Below are positions 15,053 through 24,822 of a DNA stretch of 37,732 nt, piece by piece. Under the pieces are notes generated by a model. It was not told the DNA's origin. It saw only the letters and a program-made list of their open reading frames with translations, and did not search any database. A program made the translations under genes and the position numbers. The stretch comes from Novosphingobium sp. (GTDB lineage Bacteria > Pseudomonadota > Alphaproteobacteria > Sphingomonadales > Sphingomonadaceae): contig DAICYJ010000010.1 of assembly GCA_027311705.1 (NCBI GenBank), positions 1 through 37,732 on the forward strand. The letters are read 5' to 3'. The stretch's first letter is position 1, and every line of letters begins with the position of its first letter.

Positions 15053-15976
15053 TCAGATCTGGCCAAAAACCCAGCGCAGTACGGATTTTTGCGCGTGAAT
15101 GCGGTTTTCCGCTTCGTCCCAAACCGCTGACTGCCGGCCATCTATCACGCCTTCGGTCACCTCCTCGCCGCGATGCGCGGGCAGGCAGTGGAGGAAAAGC
15201 GCGTCCGGCCGTGCCTGCGCCATCAGTGCCTCATTGACCTGGAAGGGGGCCATCGCGGCCAGCTTTTCGGACACATGCGCCTGACCCATCGAAATCCACG
15301 TGTCGGTCACGACCACATCTGCCCCTGCCACCGCGCTTTGGGCATCACGATGAAGGCTGATGCGCGCGCCCGCTGCTTCGGCCAGCGCGATCATGCCGCT
15401 ATCGGATTCATAGCCCTGCGGCACGCCGATGCGCACGTTGAACTTCATCAGCCCTGCCGCTTCCACGATCGAATTCAGCACGTTGTTACCGTCGCCCAGC
15501 CACGCGACCTCAAGTCCGGGCAAGGCCTTGCCGTGTTCCAGCACCGTCTGCAGGTCTGCCATGATCTGGCAGGGATGTGAAAGGTCGGTCAGCCCATTGA
15601 TCACCGGCACGCTCGCATGGTGCGCCAGTTCCTCGATCTTGGCATGATCGTGGGTACGCATCATGATCGCGTCCGCCATGCGGCTGAGCACGCGCGCGGT
15701 GTCGGCGACCGTCTCGCCCCGGCCCAGCTGCGTCGTGCCCGAATCCAGCACCACCGCCGTCCCGCCCAGCTGGCGGATGGCGATGTCGAACGAAACGCGG
15801 GTGCGCGTCGAACTCTTTTCGAACACCATGGCCAGCACGCGGCCGGCCAGCGGCGCGTCGGGATCGGCGCAGCCCTTGGGCAGACCGGCCCGCGCCGCCT
15901 TGCGATCGATCGCGTCGCCCAGCATCGCCGCCACAGCATTCCCGCCGGCGTCGGCCAAATTCAGGAAGTGCCTCAT
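15053..15976 (-). CDS. argF: Ornithine carbamoyltransferase
   Basis: A 307-residue ornithine carbamoyltransferase, making citrulline from ornithine and carbamoyl phosphate in arginine synthesis. Carbamoyl-phosphate binding motifs are SSTRTR (about residue 55), HPCQ in [14 protein letters not shown], and the ornithine/catalytic HCLP in [15 protein letters not shown]. The N-terminal [19 protein letters not shown] is a normal start. The ATG overlaps the argD stop by four bases (15973-15976), so it is translationally coupled to the enzyme that acts two steps earlier in the same pathway. Confidence 0.97.
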   Translation of the reverse strand: MRHFLNLADAGGNAVAAMLGDAIDRKAARAGLPKGCADPDAPLAGRVLAMVFEKSSTRTRVSFDIAIRQLGGTAVVLDSGTTQLGRGETVADTARVLSRMADAIMMRTHDHAKIEELAHHASVPVINGLTDLSHPCQIMADLQTVLEHGKALPGLEVAWLGDGNNVLNSIVEAAGLMKFNVRIGVPQGYESDSGMIALAEAAGARISLHRDAQSAVAGADVVVTDTWISMGQAHVSEKLAAMAPFQVNEALMAQARPDALFLHCLPAHRGEEVTEGVIDGRQSAVWDEAENRIHAQKSVLRWVFGQI

Positions 15977-17166
15977 GTCGCCGGGGCCTCCGGATCATAG
16001 CTCGCGGTTGCCGCCGAAAGCTTGTCCATGAATTCTTCGATGTGGCTGTCGTCGATCACCAGCGGCGGCAGCACACGGAAAGTCATGTCGCCGGCCGCCA
16101 CGGTCAGCAGCTGGTGGTTGTCGCGCATATGCGCGACGAACGGCCGCGGCTCGATCTTCATCTTCACGCCCAGCATCAGACCGCGCCCGCGCACCAGCTC
16201 GAACATATCGGGATAGTTGCCGATGAACTGTTCCAGCCGGCCGCGCAGCCGTTCGCCCTTGGCCTTCACTTCGCCGAGGAATTCGTCGTTGGCCACCACG
16301 TCGAGCACCGCTTCGCCCGCCGCCATCGCCAGCGGATTGCCACCATAGGTGCTGCCATGCGTGCCGATCACCATGCCGCGCGCCGCTTTTTCGGTGGCCA
16401 GGCACGCACCGAACGGAAAGCCGCCACCGATGCCCTTTGCCGTCGCCATCACGTCCGGCGTGACGCCATATTGTTCATGGGCATAAAGCGTGCCGGTGCG
16501 CGCGACGCCGCACTGCACTTCGTCGAAGATCAGCAGCAGGTCGTTCTCGTCGCACAGCGCGCGCAGGCCCTGCAGGAATTCCGGCGAAGCATCGCGGATG
16601 CCGCCCTCGCCTTGCACCGGCTCGACCAGAAAGCCCGCCGTGTTGGGTCCGATGGCAGCCTTCGCGCCTTCCAGATCATCGAAATCGACGTACTTGAAGC
16701 CGGGCAGCAACGGCATGAAGCCCTTGTGCATCTTTTCCTGATTGGACGCGCTGATCGTCGCCATCGTGCGGCCGTGAAACGCGTTCTTGAAAGTGATCAG
16801 CTCGTACTTGTCGTCATTGCCGCCATGCTGGTGATAGGCGCGCGCCGTCTTGATCGCACATTCCACCGCCTCCGCACCGGAATTGGTGAAGAACACCGTG
16901 TCGGCGAACGTCAGGTCGACCAGCCGCTGTGCCAGGCTTTCGCCTTGCGGGCTGCCATAAAGGTTGGAAACGTGCATCAGCGTTGCCGCCTGCCGCTGGA
17001 TCGCGCCGATCAGGTGCTCGTTCGAATGGCCCAGCAGGTTCACCGCGATGCCGCTGGCGAAATCGAGATAGCGCGTGCCGTTCTCGTCAATCAGGTGGCA
17101 ATGTTCGCCGCGCACCGGACGCACGCCGCACCGGGGGTACACGGGCATCAACGGGGTGATCGACAT
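15973..17166 (-). CDS. argD: Acetylornithine aminotransferase
   Basis: A 397-residue class III pyridoxal-phosphate aminotransferase that forms N-acetylornithine from N-acetylglutamate semialdehyde. It has [14 protein letters not shown] near residues 96-109 and the cofactor region [20 protein letters not shown] (213-232), with the Schiff-base lysine K244 in [13 protein letters not shown] and the FVEP-type EPVQGEGG motif (182-189). Members of this family often also act as succinyldiaminopimelate aminotransferases, which cannot be excluded. It is the first gene of the argD-argF-hslO unit. Confidence 0.94.
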   Translation of the reverse strand: MSITPLMPVYPRCGVRPVRGEHCHLIDENGTRYLDFASGIAVNLLGHSNEHLIGAIQRQAATLMHVSNLYGSPQGESLAQRLVDLTFADTVFFTNSGAEAVECAIKTARAYHQHGGNDDKYELITFKNAFHGRTMATISASNQEKMHKGFMPLLPGFKYVDFDDLEGAKAAIGPNTAGFLVEPVQGEGGIRDASPEFLQGLRALCDENDLLLIFDEVQCGVARTGTLYAHEQYGVTPDVMATAKGIGGGFPFGACLATEKAARGMVIGTHGSTYGGNPLAMAAGEAVLDVVANDEFLGEVKAKGERLRGRLEQFIGNYPDMFELVRGRGLMLGVKMKIEPRPFVAHMRDNHQLLTVAAGDMTFRVLPPLVIDDSHIEEFMDKLSAATASYDPEAPAT

Positions 17167-17239
17167 AAGGCTCTCCTGTGCAGTCGCGAGGTTCCGGCAG
17201 GCTCATTGTCCGGAAGGAAATGGGAATCGCAAACGACAA

Positions 17240-17263
17240 ATGGCGGCCCCTAAAGGCCGCCAT
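17240..17263 (-). terminator. Hairpin downstream of the cold-shock gene
   Basis: ATGGCGGCC (17240-17248) and GGCCGCCAT (17255-17263) make a perfect 9-bp stem with a six-base loop. On the minus strand it lies 66 bases after the stop of the cold-shock gene and is followed by a T-rich but interrupted tract (ATTTGTCGTTT). It probably ends cold-shock transcription before argD; the weak T-tract makes this less certain. The rest of the 162-base gap holds the argD leader and nothing else that I recognise. Confidence 0.55.
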
Positions 17264-17328
17264 CCGTGCGCGTATGTGGTGTTTGCCGCCCGCCGGTCAG
17301 ATCGACCGGAAGGCACTGCAAATCGGGA

Positions 17329-17979
17329 TCAACCCTGAATCGGCACCAGGTTGACCGCCGAGTGCTTGCCTCGTCGATCGACTTCGAGGTCGAATTCAAG
17401 CTTGTCGCCTTCATTCAGCTCGCGAAGGCCCGAACGCTCGACCGCGCTGATATGCACGAATGCATCCGGCTGGCCATCGTCGCGGGTGATGAAGCCGAAG
17501 CCCTTCATCGCGTTGAAGAACTTGACGGTGCCCGTCGCCTTTTCACCGGTCAGCGAACGCTGCGGAGCAGCGGCCTTCTGCGGCGGAGCAATGACATCGC
17601 CAACAACCTGCAGGTCCGCCGCGGAAACTTTACCGCCGCGATCGACCAGATTGAATTCGAGCTGCTGACCTTCGGCCAGGCCTTCAAGACCGGCGCGTTC
17701 GACTGCGCTGATGTGCACGAACACATCTTCGCCGCCGTCTTCACGCTGGATGAAGCCGAAACCCTTCTGGGCGTTGAAGAACTTTACGACGCCCTTGCCG
17801 GTGCCAACAACCTGTGCCGGCATACGGCCGCCACCGCCGCCGCCGAAGCCGCCGCGATCGTAACCGCCGCCGCCACCCGCGTTAAAGCCGCCACCGCCGC
17901 CGTAAGGATCGAAGCTCTCTTCGCCGAAACCGTCACGCTTGTCGCGTCCGCGACCACGCCGCCCTCTGTCAAAACCCAT
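17329..17979 (-). CDS. Cold-shock protein with two cold-shock domains and a Gly/Arg-rich N-terminus
   Basis: A 216-residue RNA-binding protein with two tandem cold-shock domains, at about residues 58-128 and 148-216. Each has RNP1 (GFGFIQ, GFGFIT) and RNP2 (DVFVHIS, DAFVHIS) motifs and the [12 protein letters not shown] or [12 protein letters not shown] lead. The N-terminal 50 residues are disordered and rich in Gly and Arg ([20 protein letters not shown], then [20 protein letters not shown]), resembling RGG-type RNA-binding tails. The ATG at 17979 is used; a TTG at 17988 in the same frame has a better-spaced AAGG and cannot be excluded. Such double-domain proteins are common in alphaproteobacteria and act as RNA chaperones. 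Confidence 0.9.
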   Translation of the reverse strand: MGFDRGRRGRGRDKRDGFGEESFDPYGGGGGFNAGGGGGYDRGGFGGGGGGRMPAQVVGTGKGVVKFFNAQKGFGFIQREDGGEDVFVHISAVERAGLEGLAEGQQLEFNLVDRGGKVSAADLQVVGDVIAPPQKAAAPQRSLTGEKATGTVKFFNAMKGFGFITRDDGQPDAFVHISAVERSGLRELNEGDKLEFDLEVDRRGKHSAVNLVPIQG

Positions 17980-18235
17980 AAAAACCAATAAACCTTCGTT
18001 CCGCCCCTGCTTTCCAGGGCACCGCAGGCCGGACGCGGAAGCCGACGGTGCAACAAGGAATTTGCGCCGGATTGCGGCCGGCCCTCTCCATTGCGGGCGA
18101 GACTATAACCGACAAAATCAAGCAGCGCGAACGGAATCGTCGCACACTGCAATGTACCTACGAATACTGTTGCATTTTGTTGCGGTGGCGGCTCCCAGCT
18201 TGCCCTTGCGCCGTGGATTGGGCAATGCTGCGCGG

Positions 18236-19039
18236 ATGGATATCCTCGCCCTTCTTGCCGATCCGGCAGCTTGGGCGGCACTGGTCACGCTGGTGCTGCT
18301 CGAAATCGTGCTTGGCATCGACAATCTGGTGTTCATCGCCATCCTGTCGAACAAGCTGCCCGCCAACCAGCAGGCAAAAGCCCGTAAGATCGGGCTTTTT
18401 CTGGCGCTGTTCCTGCGGCTTGGCCTGCTTACGCTGATCGGCTGGATCGTCACGTTGCAGGCCCCGCTGTTCGATCTGGGCATCACCGGCGATCCCGGCG
18501 CGCACGGTGAGCCGTCCTTTGAAACAGCCTTTTCCGGCCGCGACCTGATCCTCATCGCGGGCGGCCTTTTCCTGCTGTGGAAGGCGACCAAGGAAATCCA
18601 CCACACCATCGATCCTGAACCCAGCGGAGAGATGCTGGACCATAAAGGCCACGTCGCCGTCACTTTCGGCGCGACGATCGCGCAGATTATTGCGCTCGAT
18701 CTGGTGTTCTCCATCGATTCGATTCTCACCGCCGTGGGCATGACCGACCAGATCCCGATCATGATCGCCGCCGTCGTGTTCACGGTGGGCCTGATGATGA
18801 TCGCTGCCGATCCGCTGGCTAAGTTCATCGAGAAGAACCCCGGCCTTGTGATGCTGGCACTGTCATTCCTCGTCATGATCGGCTTCGTGCTTCTCGCCGA
18901 TGGCTTTGGCATGCACATCCCCAAGGGCTATATCTACGCTGCGATGGGTTTCTCGGTCTTTGTCGAGCTGCTCAACATCATCGGCCGCAATCGCCGGGCC
19001 AAAAAGCGCACAGAGGCAAGCCATGTTCCGCAAAATTGA
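18236..19039 (+). CDS. TerC-family integral membrane protein
   Basis: A 267-residue TerC-family protein with about seven hydrophobic segments. The family signature is clear: [20 protein letters not shown] (residues 19-38) with the conserved Asp and Asn, and [19 protein letters not shown] near the middle, each with the acidic residue that marks TerC/Alx proteins. These export or sense metal ions such as manganese or contribute to tellurite resistance; which role applies here is not shown. The frame is open far upstream, but [17 protein letters not shown] is the family start. It overlaps the next gene by 17 bases. Confidence 0.92.
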   Translation: MDILALLADPAAWAALVTLVLLEIVLGIDNLVFIAILSNKLPANQQAKARKIGLFLALFLRLGLLTLIGWIVTLQAPLFDLGITGDPGAHGEPSFETAFSGRDLILIAGGLFLLWKATKEIHHTIDPEPSGEMLDHKGHVAVTFGATIAQIIALDLVFSIDSILTAVGMTDQIPIMIAAVVFTVGLMMIAADPLAKFIEKNPGLVMLALSFLVMIGFVLLADGFGMHIPKGYIYAAMGFSVFVELLNIIGRNRRAKKRTEASHVPQN

Positions 19040-19454
19040 CGACAAGACTTACGCCGCCCCGCAGATCACCGTGGCCGAGGTCGCGGAGGCCAAGGCGCTG
19101 GGCATCGGCCTGATCGTGAACAACCGCCCCGAAGGCGAATCCGACGATCAGACCCCCGGTGCGGACATTGCAGCCGCCGCCACCGCCGCCGGCATCGCCT
19201 ATGTCGCGATCCCGGTCACCCATGCCGGCTTTTCGATGGCGCAAGTGGAGGCGCTGGCCAAGGCGCTGGACCAAGCCGGCGACGCCCCGGTCCTCGCCTA
19301 TTGCCGATCCGGCACCCGTTCCACGCTGTTGTGGGCGCTGACCATGGCCAGCAAAGGCACCAATCCGGACGAGATCGCCGCTGGCGCCGCACGCGCCGGA
19401 TACGATATTGCGCCGATCCGCGCACAAGTGGATATGCTCGCCGCAAGAGGGTGA
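19023..19454 (+). CDS. DUF442 / TIGR01244-family phosphatase-like protein
   Basis: A 143-residue protein of the beta-lactamase-hydrolase-like phosphatase fold (DUF442), often labelled TIGR01244 family sulfur transferase. It has the CX5R loop [10 protein letters not shown] (C94) of a cysteine-based phosphatase or sulfur carrier, preceded by [20 protein letters not shown] and the conserved PV strand [17 protein letters not shown]. In other bacteria such domains are fused to sulfide-oxidising persulfide dioxygenases, suggesting a link to sulfur chemistry, but this copy stands alone. The ATG lies inside the terC gene (17-base overlap), so the two are coupled. Confidence 0.82.
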   Translation: MFRKIDDKTYAAPQITVAEVAEAKALGIGLIVNNRPEGESDDQTPGADIAAAATAAGIAYVAIPVTHAGFSMAQVEALAKALDQAGDAPVLAYCRSGTRSTLLWALTMASKGTNPDEIAAGAARAGYDIAPIRAQVDMLAARG

Positions 19455-19488
19455 GCGAGCGCCACTGCGTGCTGTAGGGGGTAATACA

Positions 19489-19935
19489 ATGGATGCTGCC
19501 AAGGCGGCGGCGCTGATCGCCACGCCGGGCGCAATGATCGCGCTTCAGGGCACGCTGTCGCTCGTCGCGATCCTGCTGGTCGTCCTCGCCGCCCGCGCGA
19601 TGAAGCTTGGCGGCGACGTGCGCATCCGCGACGAAGCCCATGCCCGCGAACTGGCGGACGAGGCTATCTGCGGCTTCACGCCTGTCGATATTGCCATCGA
19701 CCGCGCCAGCATCGGCGCGCTCCTCCGCGATGCAGCCGGTCGCATTCTCCTGATCCGTCGCCACGGCAGCCACTTCGTCGCCCGACTGCTCACGTCCCAC
19801 GCCGGCGTGCGGCTGGACCGGCACTTCCTCACCCTGTCGACCGACGATGCGCGCTTCGGCACGATCACGCTCGATCTCGGCCCGCAGGCGCAGGTCTGGG
19901 CCTCAAGCCTCCGGCGGCTGGGGGCATCGGCATGA
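19489..19935 (+). CDS. Unknown single-span membrane protein
   Basis: A 148-residue protein that I do not recognise. It starts at 19489 (MDAAKAAALIATPGAMIALQ) after TAGGGGG at about 19475-19481, 34 bases after the DUF442 gene. Residues about 18-38 (LQGTLSLVAILLVVLAARAM) make one membrane helix with the rest probably in the cytoplasm. The soluble part has a beta-rich pattern reminiscent of a small sensor or regulatory fold (DAAGRILLIRRHGSHFVARL, then LDRHFLTLSTDDARFGTITL). Its stop overlaps the hydroxylase ATG by four bases, so the products may act together or simply be co-translated. Confidence 0.72.
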   Translation: MDAAKAAALIATPGAMIALQGTLSLVAILLVVLAARAMKLGGDVRIRDEAHARELADEAICGFTPVDIAIDRASIGALLRDAAGRILLIRRHGSHFVARLLTSHAGVRLDRHFLTLSTDDARFGTITLDLGPQAQVWASSLRRLGASA

Positions 19936-20879
19936 ACGCCTTCATCGCATCGATCGAACGCATGCTGAGCCAGCCGATCGCCGCGCCGATCGACGTGGTG
20001 CTCTATGCCATCCCCGCCTTCATCCTGTTGATCCTGATCGAAATGTTCTGGGCCCGCCAACGCGCACCGCAGGTCTATGAACCGGCCGACATGCGCACGT
20101 CGTTGCTGCTGGGTCTGGGCAGCACGGTCTCTGGCGCACTGGTGGCGGGCGCGATCTATGCCCTCACGGTCTGGCTTTACGACCACCGCATCGCCACCGT
20201 GCCCTATGCCCTGTGGGCGTGGCTGGCGCTGCTGCTGCTCGACGATTTCAACTATTACTGGGCGCACCGCACCGGCCACCGCGTCCGCTGGTTCTGGGCC
20301 GCGCACGTCAACCACCACACCAGCCAGCACTACAACCTGTCGACGGCCCTGCGGCAGACCTGGACCGGCCCGCTGGCGCTGTCATTCGCCTTCCGCATCT
20401 GGCCCGCCTTCGTCGGCTTCCCGCCCGCGATGATCCTCACCGTTGGCGCGATCAACACGGTCGGCCAGTTCTGGATTCATACCGAAGCGGTGCGCAAGAT
20501 GCCCCGCTGGTTCGAAGCGGTGTTCAACACCCCCTCGCACCACCGCGTCCACCACGCGACCAACCCGCTCTATCTCGATCGTAACTATGCGGGCCTGTTC
20601 ATCGTGTGGGACCGACTGTTCGGCACCTTCCAGCCCGAACGCGACGACCAGCGCAACCGCTATGGCATCGTGCGCCAGCTCGGCACATTCGGCCTGCTGC
20701 ACAACGTGTTCCACGAATGGCAGGCGATGCTGACCGACATGTGGAATGCGCCGTGGCGGCACAAACTGTCGTACCTGATCCGCGAACCCGGCTGGAGCCA
20801 CGACGGCACCCGCGAAAGCAGCGACATCATCCGGGCGCGGTGGATGAAGGCCCGCACGGCAGATCCTCAGCCCGATTAA
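19932..20879 (+). CDS. Sterol desaturase / fatty acid hydroxylase-family membrane enzyme
   Basis: A 315-residue membrane di-iron enzyme of the fatty acid hydroxylase superfamily. The histidine clusters that bind the two iron atoms are present: HRTGH in YYWAHRTGHRVRWFWAAHVN, HVNHH in the same stretch, and HHRVHHATN near residue 200. Hydrophobic segments near 24-42, 60-80 and 150-170 place it in the inner membrane. In bacteria such enzymes hydroxylate or desaturate membrane lipids, carotenoids or hopanoids; the substrate cannot be read from sequence. It overlaps the minus-strand lipoprotein gene by four bases at 20876-20879. Confidence 0.88.
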   Translation: MNAFIASIERMLSQPIAAPIDVVLYAIPAFILLILIEMFWARQRAPQVYEPADMRTSLLLGLGSTVSGALVAGAIYALTVWLYDHRIATVPYALWAWLALLLLDDFNYYWAHRTGHRVRWFWAAHVNHHTSQHYNLSTALRQTWTGPLALSFAFRIWPAFVGFPPAMILTVGAINTVGQFWIHTEAVRKMPRWFEAVFNTPSHHRVHHATNPLYLDRNYAGLFIVWDRLFGTFQPERDDQRNRYGIVRQLGTFGLLHNVFHEWQAMLTDMWNAPWRHKLSYLIREPGWSHDGTRESSDIIRARWMKARTADPQPD

Positions 20880-22333
20880 CGCCCGATCAGCCCCAATGCG
20901 TGGCGGATGAACGCATCGCGGTCCAGCACCCACTCCGCCCCTTGCGGCAGCTTGGGATCGGCAAAGGTCAATCCCTCGCGCGAAAACACATGACCCGCCG
21001 TGCCCGATGTGTTGAACGCAAGCGCCACCGCGCGCCAATCAGCGCGGGTCGATAGCTCGTTGCCCACGACATGGTTGGTGCCCGGCAGATATCCCAACCC
21101 CTGCGGCCGCTGCGCGAACACGTATGGCTCGGTGCGGTAACTGGCGACCGAGGTGTTGAGGAACACCGACAGGTAAACCTTGGCCAGCACGTCCAGCGGC
21201 GTCGCGGGCATCCGCCATTCGGGCGTCCGCACCACGCTCCACGGGTAATTGGCCGGGTCGCCATACAGGATCTCGGTGCGCATATCGACCAGCGCGTCGC
21301 GTGGATCCTGCAAAGGCCGCATCCGCCGCAATTGCAGGTTGTTCGACCAGGTGAAGCCGAATTCGGAGGCATCGATCAAAGGCATGGCCGAAGGTGGCCC
21401 GCCGTTCGGCGCGTTGGAAACGGTCAGGTTCTCATAGACCCGCAGATAGGCCTTGTCTTTCAGCTGGTGCCCGCTCGCCACGTTGCCGGCACCGCGCTGA
21501 CCGCGCCAGCTCACATTGCGGAAATGCGAGACCAGCGTGCCGTTGATATAGGTGCCGTGCTCCTGATCGGCATTGATGCCCACATTGCCGTCGATGGAAC
21601 TGTCCTCGACATAGAGCATGGTCTGCCCGCCGGGCACGAAAATCCCGTTCTTGCCGCCAAAGATGCTGGATCGCCGGATCACCGCCGAAAACAGTCCCGG
21701 CCGCGATCCGCCAAAGGTTTCCAGATGCACCGCGCCCATCGGCTGCACCGATCCGGGGAAGTCGAGCGCAATGTCGCGCATTTCGAAATGGATGCGCTTT
21801 TGCCCGATATCGAACCCGCGCAGGCTGACGTGCGCCCATTCGCTGGGGCTGCGGAAGGTCACCCGCTGTCCCGGTATCGAGGATCGCAGGATGAATTGCG
21901 TGCCGTTCAGATCGCCCACGATGTCGGGCTGCCACGGCGCAAAGGGATAGACGCAAGGCCGCCCCTCGCCATCCAGCGCCTCGTAGACGAACTCGTATCC
22001 GCCCTCTACCCGGCCATAAAGCTGGGCCGCGTCCATCCCGCGATAAACCTCGCGCCCCGCCGCGCGCGATGCGTCGCAGCGGATGAACAGCTTCACCGCC
22101 GGCGCGCGCAATCCGCCCATCGGCATGTAGAACGGATACAGCCTGTCGTTCGCAGCGATCTGCGTGGGCGTCAGCGGTGGCGTGGCCTCGGCAACCTGCG
22201 CCGCCGCTTGCTTGACCGCCCCCACCCCATCATTCGCGCGCGATTGCCCGCCAAGGCCGCCGCACCCGATGATCGAAAGAATGCACGCCAGCGACAGCGC
22301 CGGTCTGGCCATCCGGGAAATGGCGGGCTTCAC
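20876..22333 (-). CDS. Predicted beta-helix lipoprotein in the wecB-wecC unit
   Basis: A 485-residue lipoprotein: the N-terminus has a basic start, a hydrophobic stretch (ALSLACILSIIGC) and lipobox IIGC with C24. After a low-complexity spacer the body (about 100-380) has repeated short strands of the parallel beta-helix kind (GVHLET-like turns in GAVHLETFGGSRPGLFSAVI, RRSSIFGGKNGIFVPGGQ, VEDSSIDGNVGINADQEHGT, and SWRGQRGAGNVASGHQLKD). Beta-helix proteins commonly bind or cleave polysaccharides, which fits its place directly after wecB and wecC (start and wecC stop overlap by four bases). No catalytic residues are recognised, so enzyme activity is unproven. Confidence 0.75.
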   Translation of the reverse strand: MKPAISRMARPALSLACILSIIGCGGLGGQSRANDGVGAVKQAAAQVAEATPPLTPTQIAANDRLYPFYMPMGGLRAPAVKLFIRCDASRAAGREVYRGMDAAQLYGRVEGGYEFVYEALDGEGRPCVYPFAPWQPDIVGDLNGTQFILRSSIPGQRVTFRSPSEWAHVSLRGFDIGQKRIHFEMRDIALDFPGSVQPMGAVHLETFGGSRPGLFSAVIRRSSIFGGKNGIFVPGGQTMLYVEDSSIDGNVGINADQEHGTYINGTLVSHFRNVSWRGQRGAGNVASGHQLKDKAYLRVYENLTVSNAPNGGPPSAMPLIDASEFGFTWSNNLQLRRMRPLQDPRDALVDMRTEILYGDPANYPWSVVRTPEWRMPATPLDVLAKVYLSVFLNTSVASYRTEPYVFAQRPQGLGYLPGTNHVVGNELSTRADWRAVALAFNTSGTAGHVFSREGLTFADPKLPQGAEWVLDRDAFIRHALGLIGR

Positions 22334-23633
22334 CCCACCATCCGCAGCCGCTCGCCCGCCGCCACCACATCGGGCTGGTCCGGCCAGATGCCGCGCGTGT
22401 CATACACCACCTTGCCCACGCGCTCGGCCAGCGGCACCACACGGAACACGTCATGGTCGACCAGCGTGATCAGCAGATCGCAGGTTTCAAGCGCGGTATC
22501 GAGGTCGATCAACGTCGCCCCGGTATCGGTAAATTCCACCGGCAATTGCGACGTATAAGGCTCCACAACCGAAACCCGGTCGCCAAATTTCTTGGCAATC
22601 CGCGCCGCCACGAACCGGGCCGGGCTTTCGCGAAAATCGTCTATGTTCGCCTTGAACGCCAGCCCCAGGCACGCGATCCGCGCCCCCGGATGCGCTTCCA
22701 CCAGTTCGGTCGCCCGCGCAATCACGTGGTGCATCTTCTGGTCGTTCACATTGCGCGCCGTTCGGATCAGCGGCGTATCATCGGGCGCGCTCGCCACGAT
22801 GAACCACGGGTCCACAGCGATGCAGTGCCCGCCAACGCCGGGGCCAGGCTGCAGGATGTTCACGCGCGGATGGCGGTTGCCAGCTTGATCACTTCCCACA
22901 CGTCCAGACCCATGCGGTCGGCCACGATCGAAAGCTCGTTGGCAAAGGCGATGTTCACGTCGCGATAGGCGTTCTCGACCAGCTTGGTCATTTCCGCCGA
23001 GCGCGCATCGGTCGTCACGCAAGTGCCGCGCACGAACCGCTTGTAGAACGCCAGCGCCTTGCGCGCACAACGCGGGGTAATGCCGCCGATGGAGCGGTCG
23101 TTGTTGGTCAGTTCTTCCAGAATACGCCCCGGCAGCACGCGTTCGGGGCAGTAAGCGATGGAGACGTCGGGCGTTTCTTTGGTCTTGCCCGGAAACTTCA
23201 GATCGGGCCGCAGCCCGGCCATCAGGTCGCGCATCTGCTCGGTGGTACCCACCGGTGATGTCGATTCCAGGATCACCGTATCGCCCGGCTTGATCACGCC
23301 CGCCACTTCGGTGGCGGCGGCCAGCACATAGGAGATGTCGGGCGTGTGGTGCCCGTCCTTGGCAAAGGGCGTCGGCACCGCGATCACAAATACGTCGGCG
23401 GGTTCGATCTGGGTCGATGCACGCAGCAGCCCACGCTGCACCACGCCATGAACCAGCCCGTCGAGATCGACTTCCTCGATATGGATTTCGCCGCGATTGA
23501 TCGTGTCGACCACATGCTGCGTCACGTCGAGGCCCAGCACCGGGCAGCCTGCCCGCGCAATGATCGCGGCGGTCGGCAGACCGATGTAACCAAGGCCTAC
23601 GACACAGACCTGCGGTTTTACTTCACCCTGCAT
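22330..23633 (-). pseudogene. wecC: UDP-N-acetyl-D-mannosamine dehydrogenase with frameshift
   Basis: The gene for WecC, which oxidises UDP-ManNAc to UDP-ManNAcA with NAD, is split by a frameshift. From ATG 23633 the first part (to TGA at 22860-22862) reads VCVVGLGYIGLPTA, the NAD site, through MGLDVWEVIKLA. The rest of the enzyme continues in another frame with RHPRVNILQPGPGVGGHC, which carries the catalytic cysteine, and ends at 22330. Where the family expects LANRHPRVN, the DNA gives LATAI then a stop; one base too few lies near 22876-22882. The span 22330-23633 is 1,304 bases, one short of a multiple of three. It may be real or a sequence error. Confidence 0.85.
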
Positions 23634-24744
23634 TACCCAGTAACTCCACGATGCGCTGCGCGGCCTTGCCGTCCCCGAAAGGATTGTGGGCACGCGCCAT
23701 GGCCGAATAGGCAGCCTTATCGTCGAGCAGGGTAAAGATTTCAGAAACGATACGGGCTGAATCGGTGCCGACCAGCTTGGCCGTGCCGGCGTCCACGCCT
23801 TCGGGCCGCTCGGTCGTTTCGCGCATCACCAACACGGGCTTGCCCAGCGCGGGCGCTTCTTCCTGCACCCCGCCGCTGTCGGTCAGCATGATCTCGCAGA
23901 TCGACAGCAACCGCGCGAAGTGGGGATAATCCAGCGGCTCGATCATCGCCACATTGGGCAGGCCCGCCAGCGCCGCATCCATCACCCGCCGCACATTGGG
24001 ATTGGGATGGACGGGGAAGATCAGCGCAACGTCATCGCGCGCGGCAATCTGGCGGATCGCCTCGGCAATCGCCTCCAGCCCGCCGCCAAAATTCTCGCGC
24101 CGATGGCTGGTCACGCCGATGATGCGCTTGCCAGCGAACCGCGCCTCAAGTTCTGCAAGCCCTTCGGCCAGCGCCGGTTCCGCCGCGATCCGCGCAGAAA
24201 CCCACTCCAGCGCATCGATCACGGTGTTGCCGGTAATATGAATCGCACTGTCGGCCACGTTCTCCGCCCGCAACGCGGCGGCAGAAACATCGGTCGGCGC
24301 AAAATGGAGCGCGGCAATGCTGCCGATGATCTTGCGGTTCACCTCTTCGGGCCAGGGGTGATAGATATTGTGGCTGCGCAATCCCGCCTCCACATGCGCC
24401 ACCGGCACCTTGCGGTAATAGGCGGCCAGCGCGCCCGACATTGCGGTGGCGGTATCGCCCTGCACCACAACCCAGTCGGGCTTCTCGATGTCCATCACCC
24501 CGCCAAGCCCGGTCAGCAGCGCGGCGGTCAGCCCGTCCAGCGTCTGGTCCGGCTTCATCAGGTCAAGGTCATGCTCGGGCACGATCCCGGCAATGTCCAG
24601 CACCTGATCCAGCATCCCGCGATGCTGCGCCGAAACGCAAGTGACGACGCGAAACCGCCCATCCGCCTTCAGAGCATGGATCACCGGAAACATCTTGATG
24701 GCTTCGGGCCGCGTTCCAAACACGACGAGGATGGTCTTTTTCAT
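23623..24744 (-). CDS. wecB: UDP-N-acetylglucosamine 2-epimerase (non-hydrolysing)
   Basis: A 373-residue non-hydrolysing epimerase that converts UDP-GlcNAc to UDP-ManNAc in the cytoplasm. It begins VVFGTRPEAIKMFPVIHAL and shows VQGDTATAMSGALAAYYRKV with the active-site region AHVEAGLRSHNIYHPWPEEV, the HRREN motif in GVTSHRRENFGGGL, and LTDSGGVQEEAP near residue 290. Length is standard. It is the first gene of the wecB-wecC-lipoprotein unit and overlaps wecC by 11 bases; together they feed ManNAcA into an exopolysaccharide, capsule or enterobacterial-common-antigen-like glycan. Confidence 0.95.
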   Translation of the reverse strand: MKKTILVVFGTRPEAIKMFPVIHALKADGRFRVVTCVSAQHRGMLDQVLDIAGIVPEHDLDLMKPDQTLDGLTAALLTGLGGVMDIEKPDWVVVQGDTATAMSGALAAYYRKVPVAHVEAGLRSHNIYHPWPEEVNRKIIGSIAALHFAPTDVSAAALRAENVADSAIHITGNTVIDALEWVSARIAAEPALAEGLAELEARFAGKRIIGVTSHRRENFGGGLEAIAEAIRQIAARDDVALIFPVHPNPNVRRVMDAALAGLPNVAMIEPLDYPHFARLLSICEIMLTDSGGVQEEAPALGKPVLVMRETTERPEGVDAGTAKLVGTDSARIVSEIFTLLDDKAAYSAMARAHNPFGDGKAAQRIVELLGNAG

Positions 24745-24822
24745 GGCCCAGCCCCTAACAGCCCAAAGTTAAAGCCCGATAACCGCGCAAACTCTCAGGG
24801 TATGACGATTCCACCCAAACCC

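Noticed and set aside
17293..17309. CCGGTC-AGATC-GACCGG hairpin near the cold-shock gene end
   Set aside because: It has no T-run on either strand and lies 20 bases from the stop; the hairpin at 17240 is the better terminator.
21071..22558. 495-codon plus-strand frame opposite the beta-helix lipoprotein and wecC
   Set aside because: It covers two genes in antisense and has no recognisable domain; the minus-strand proteins are clear.
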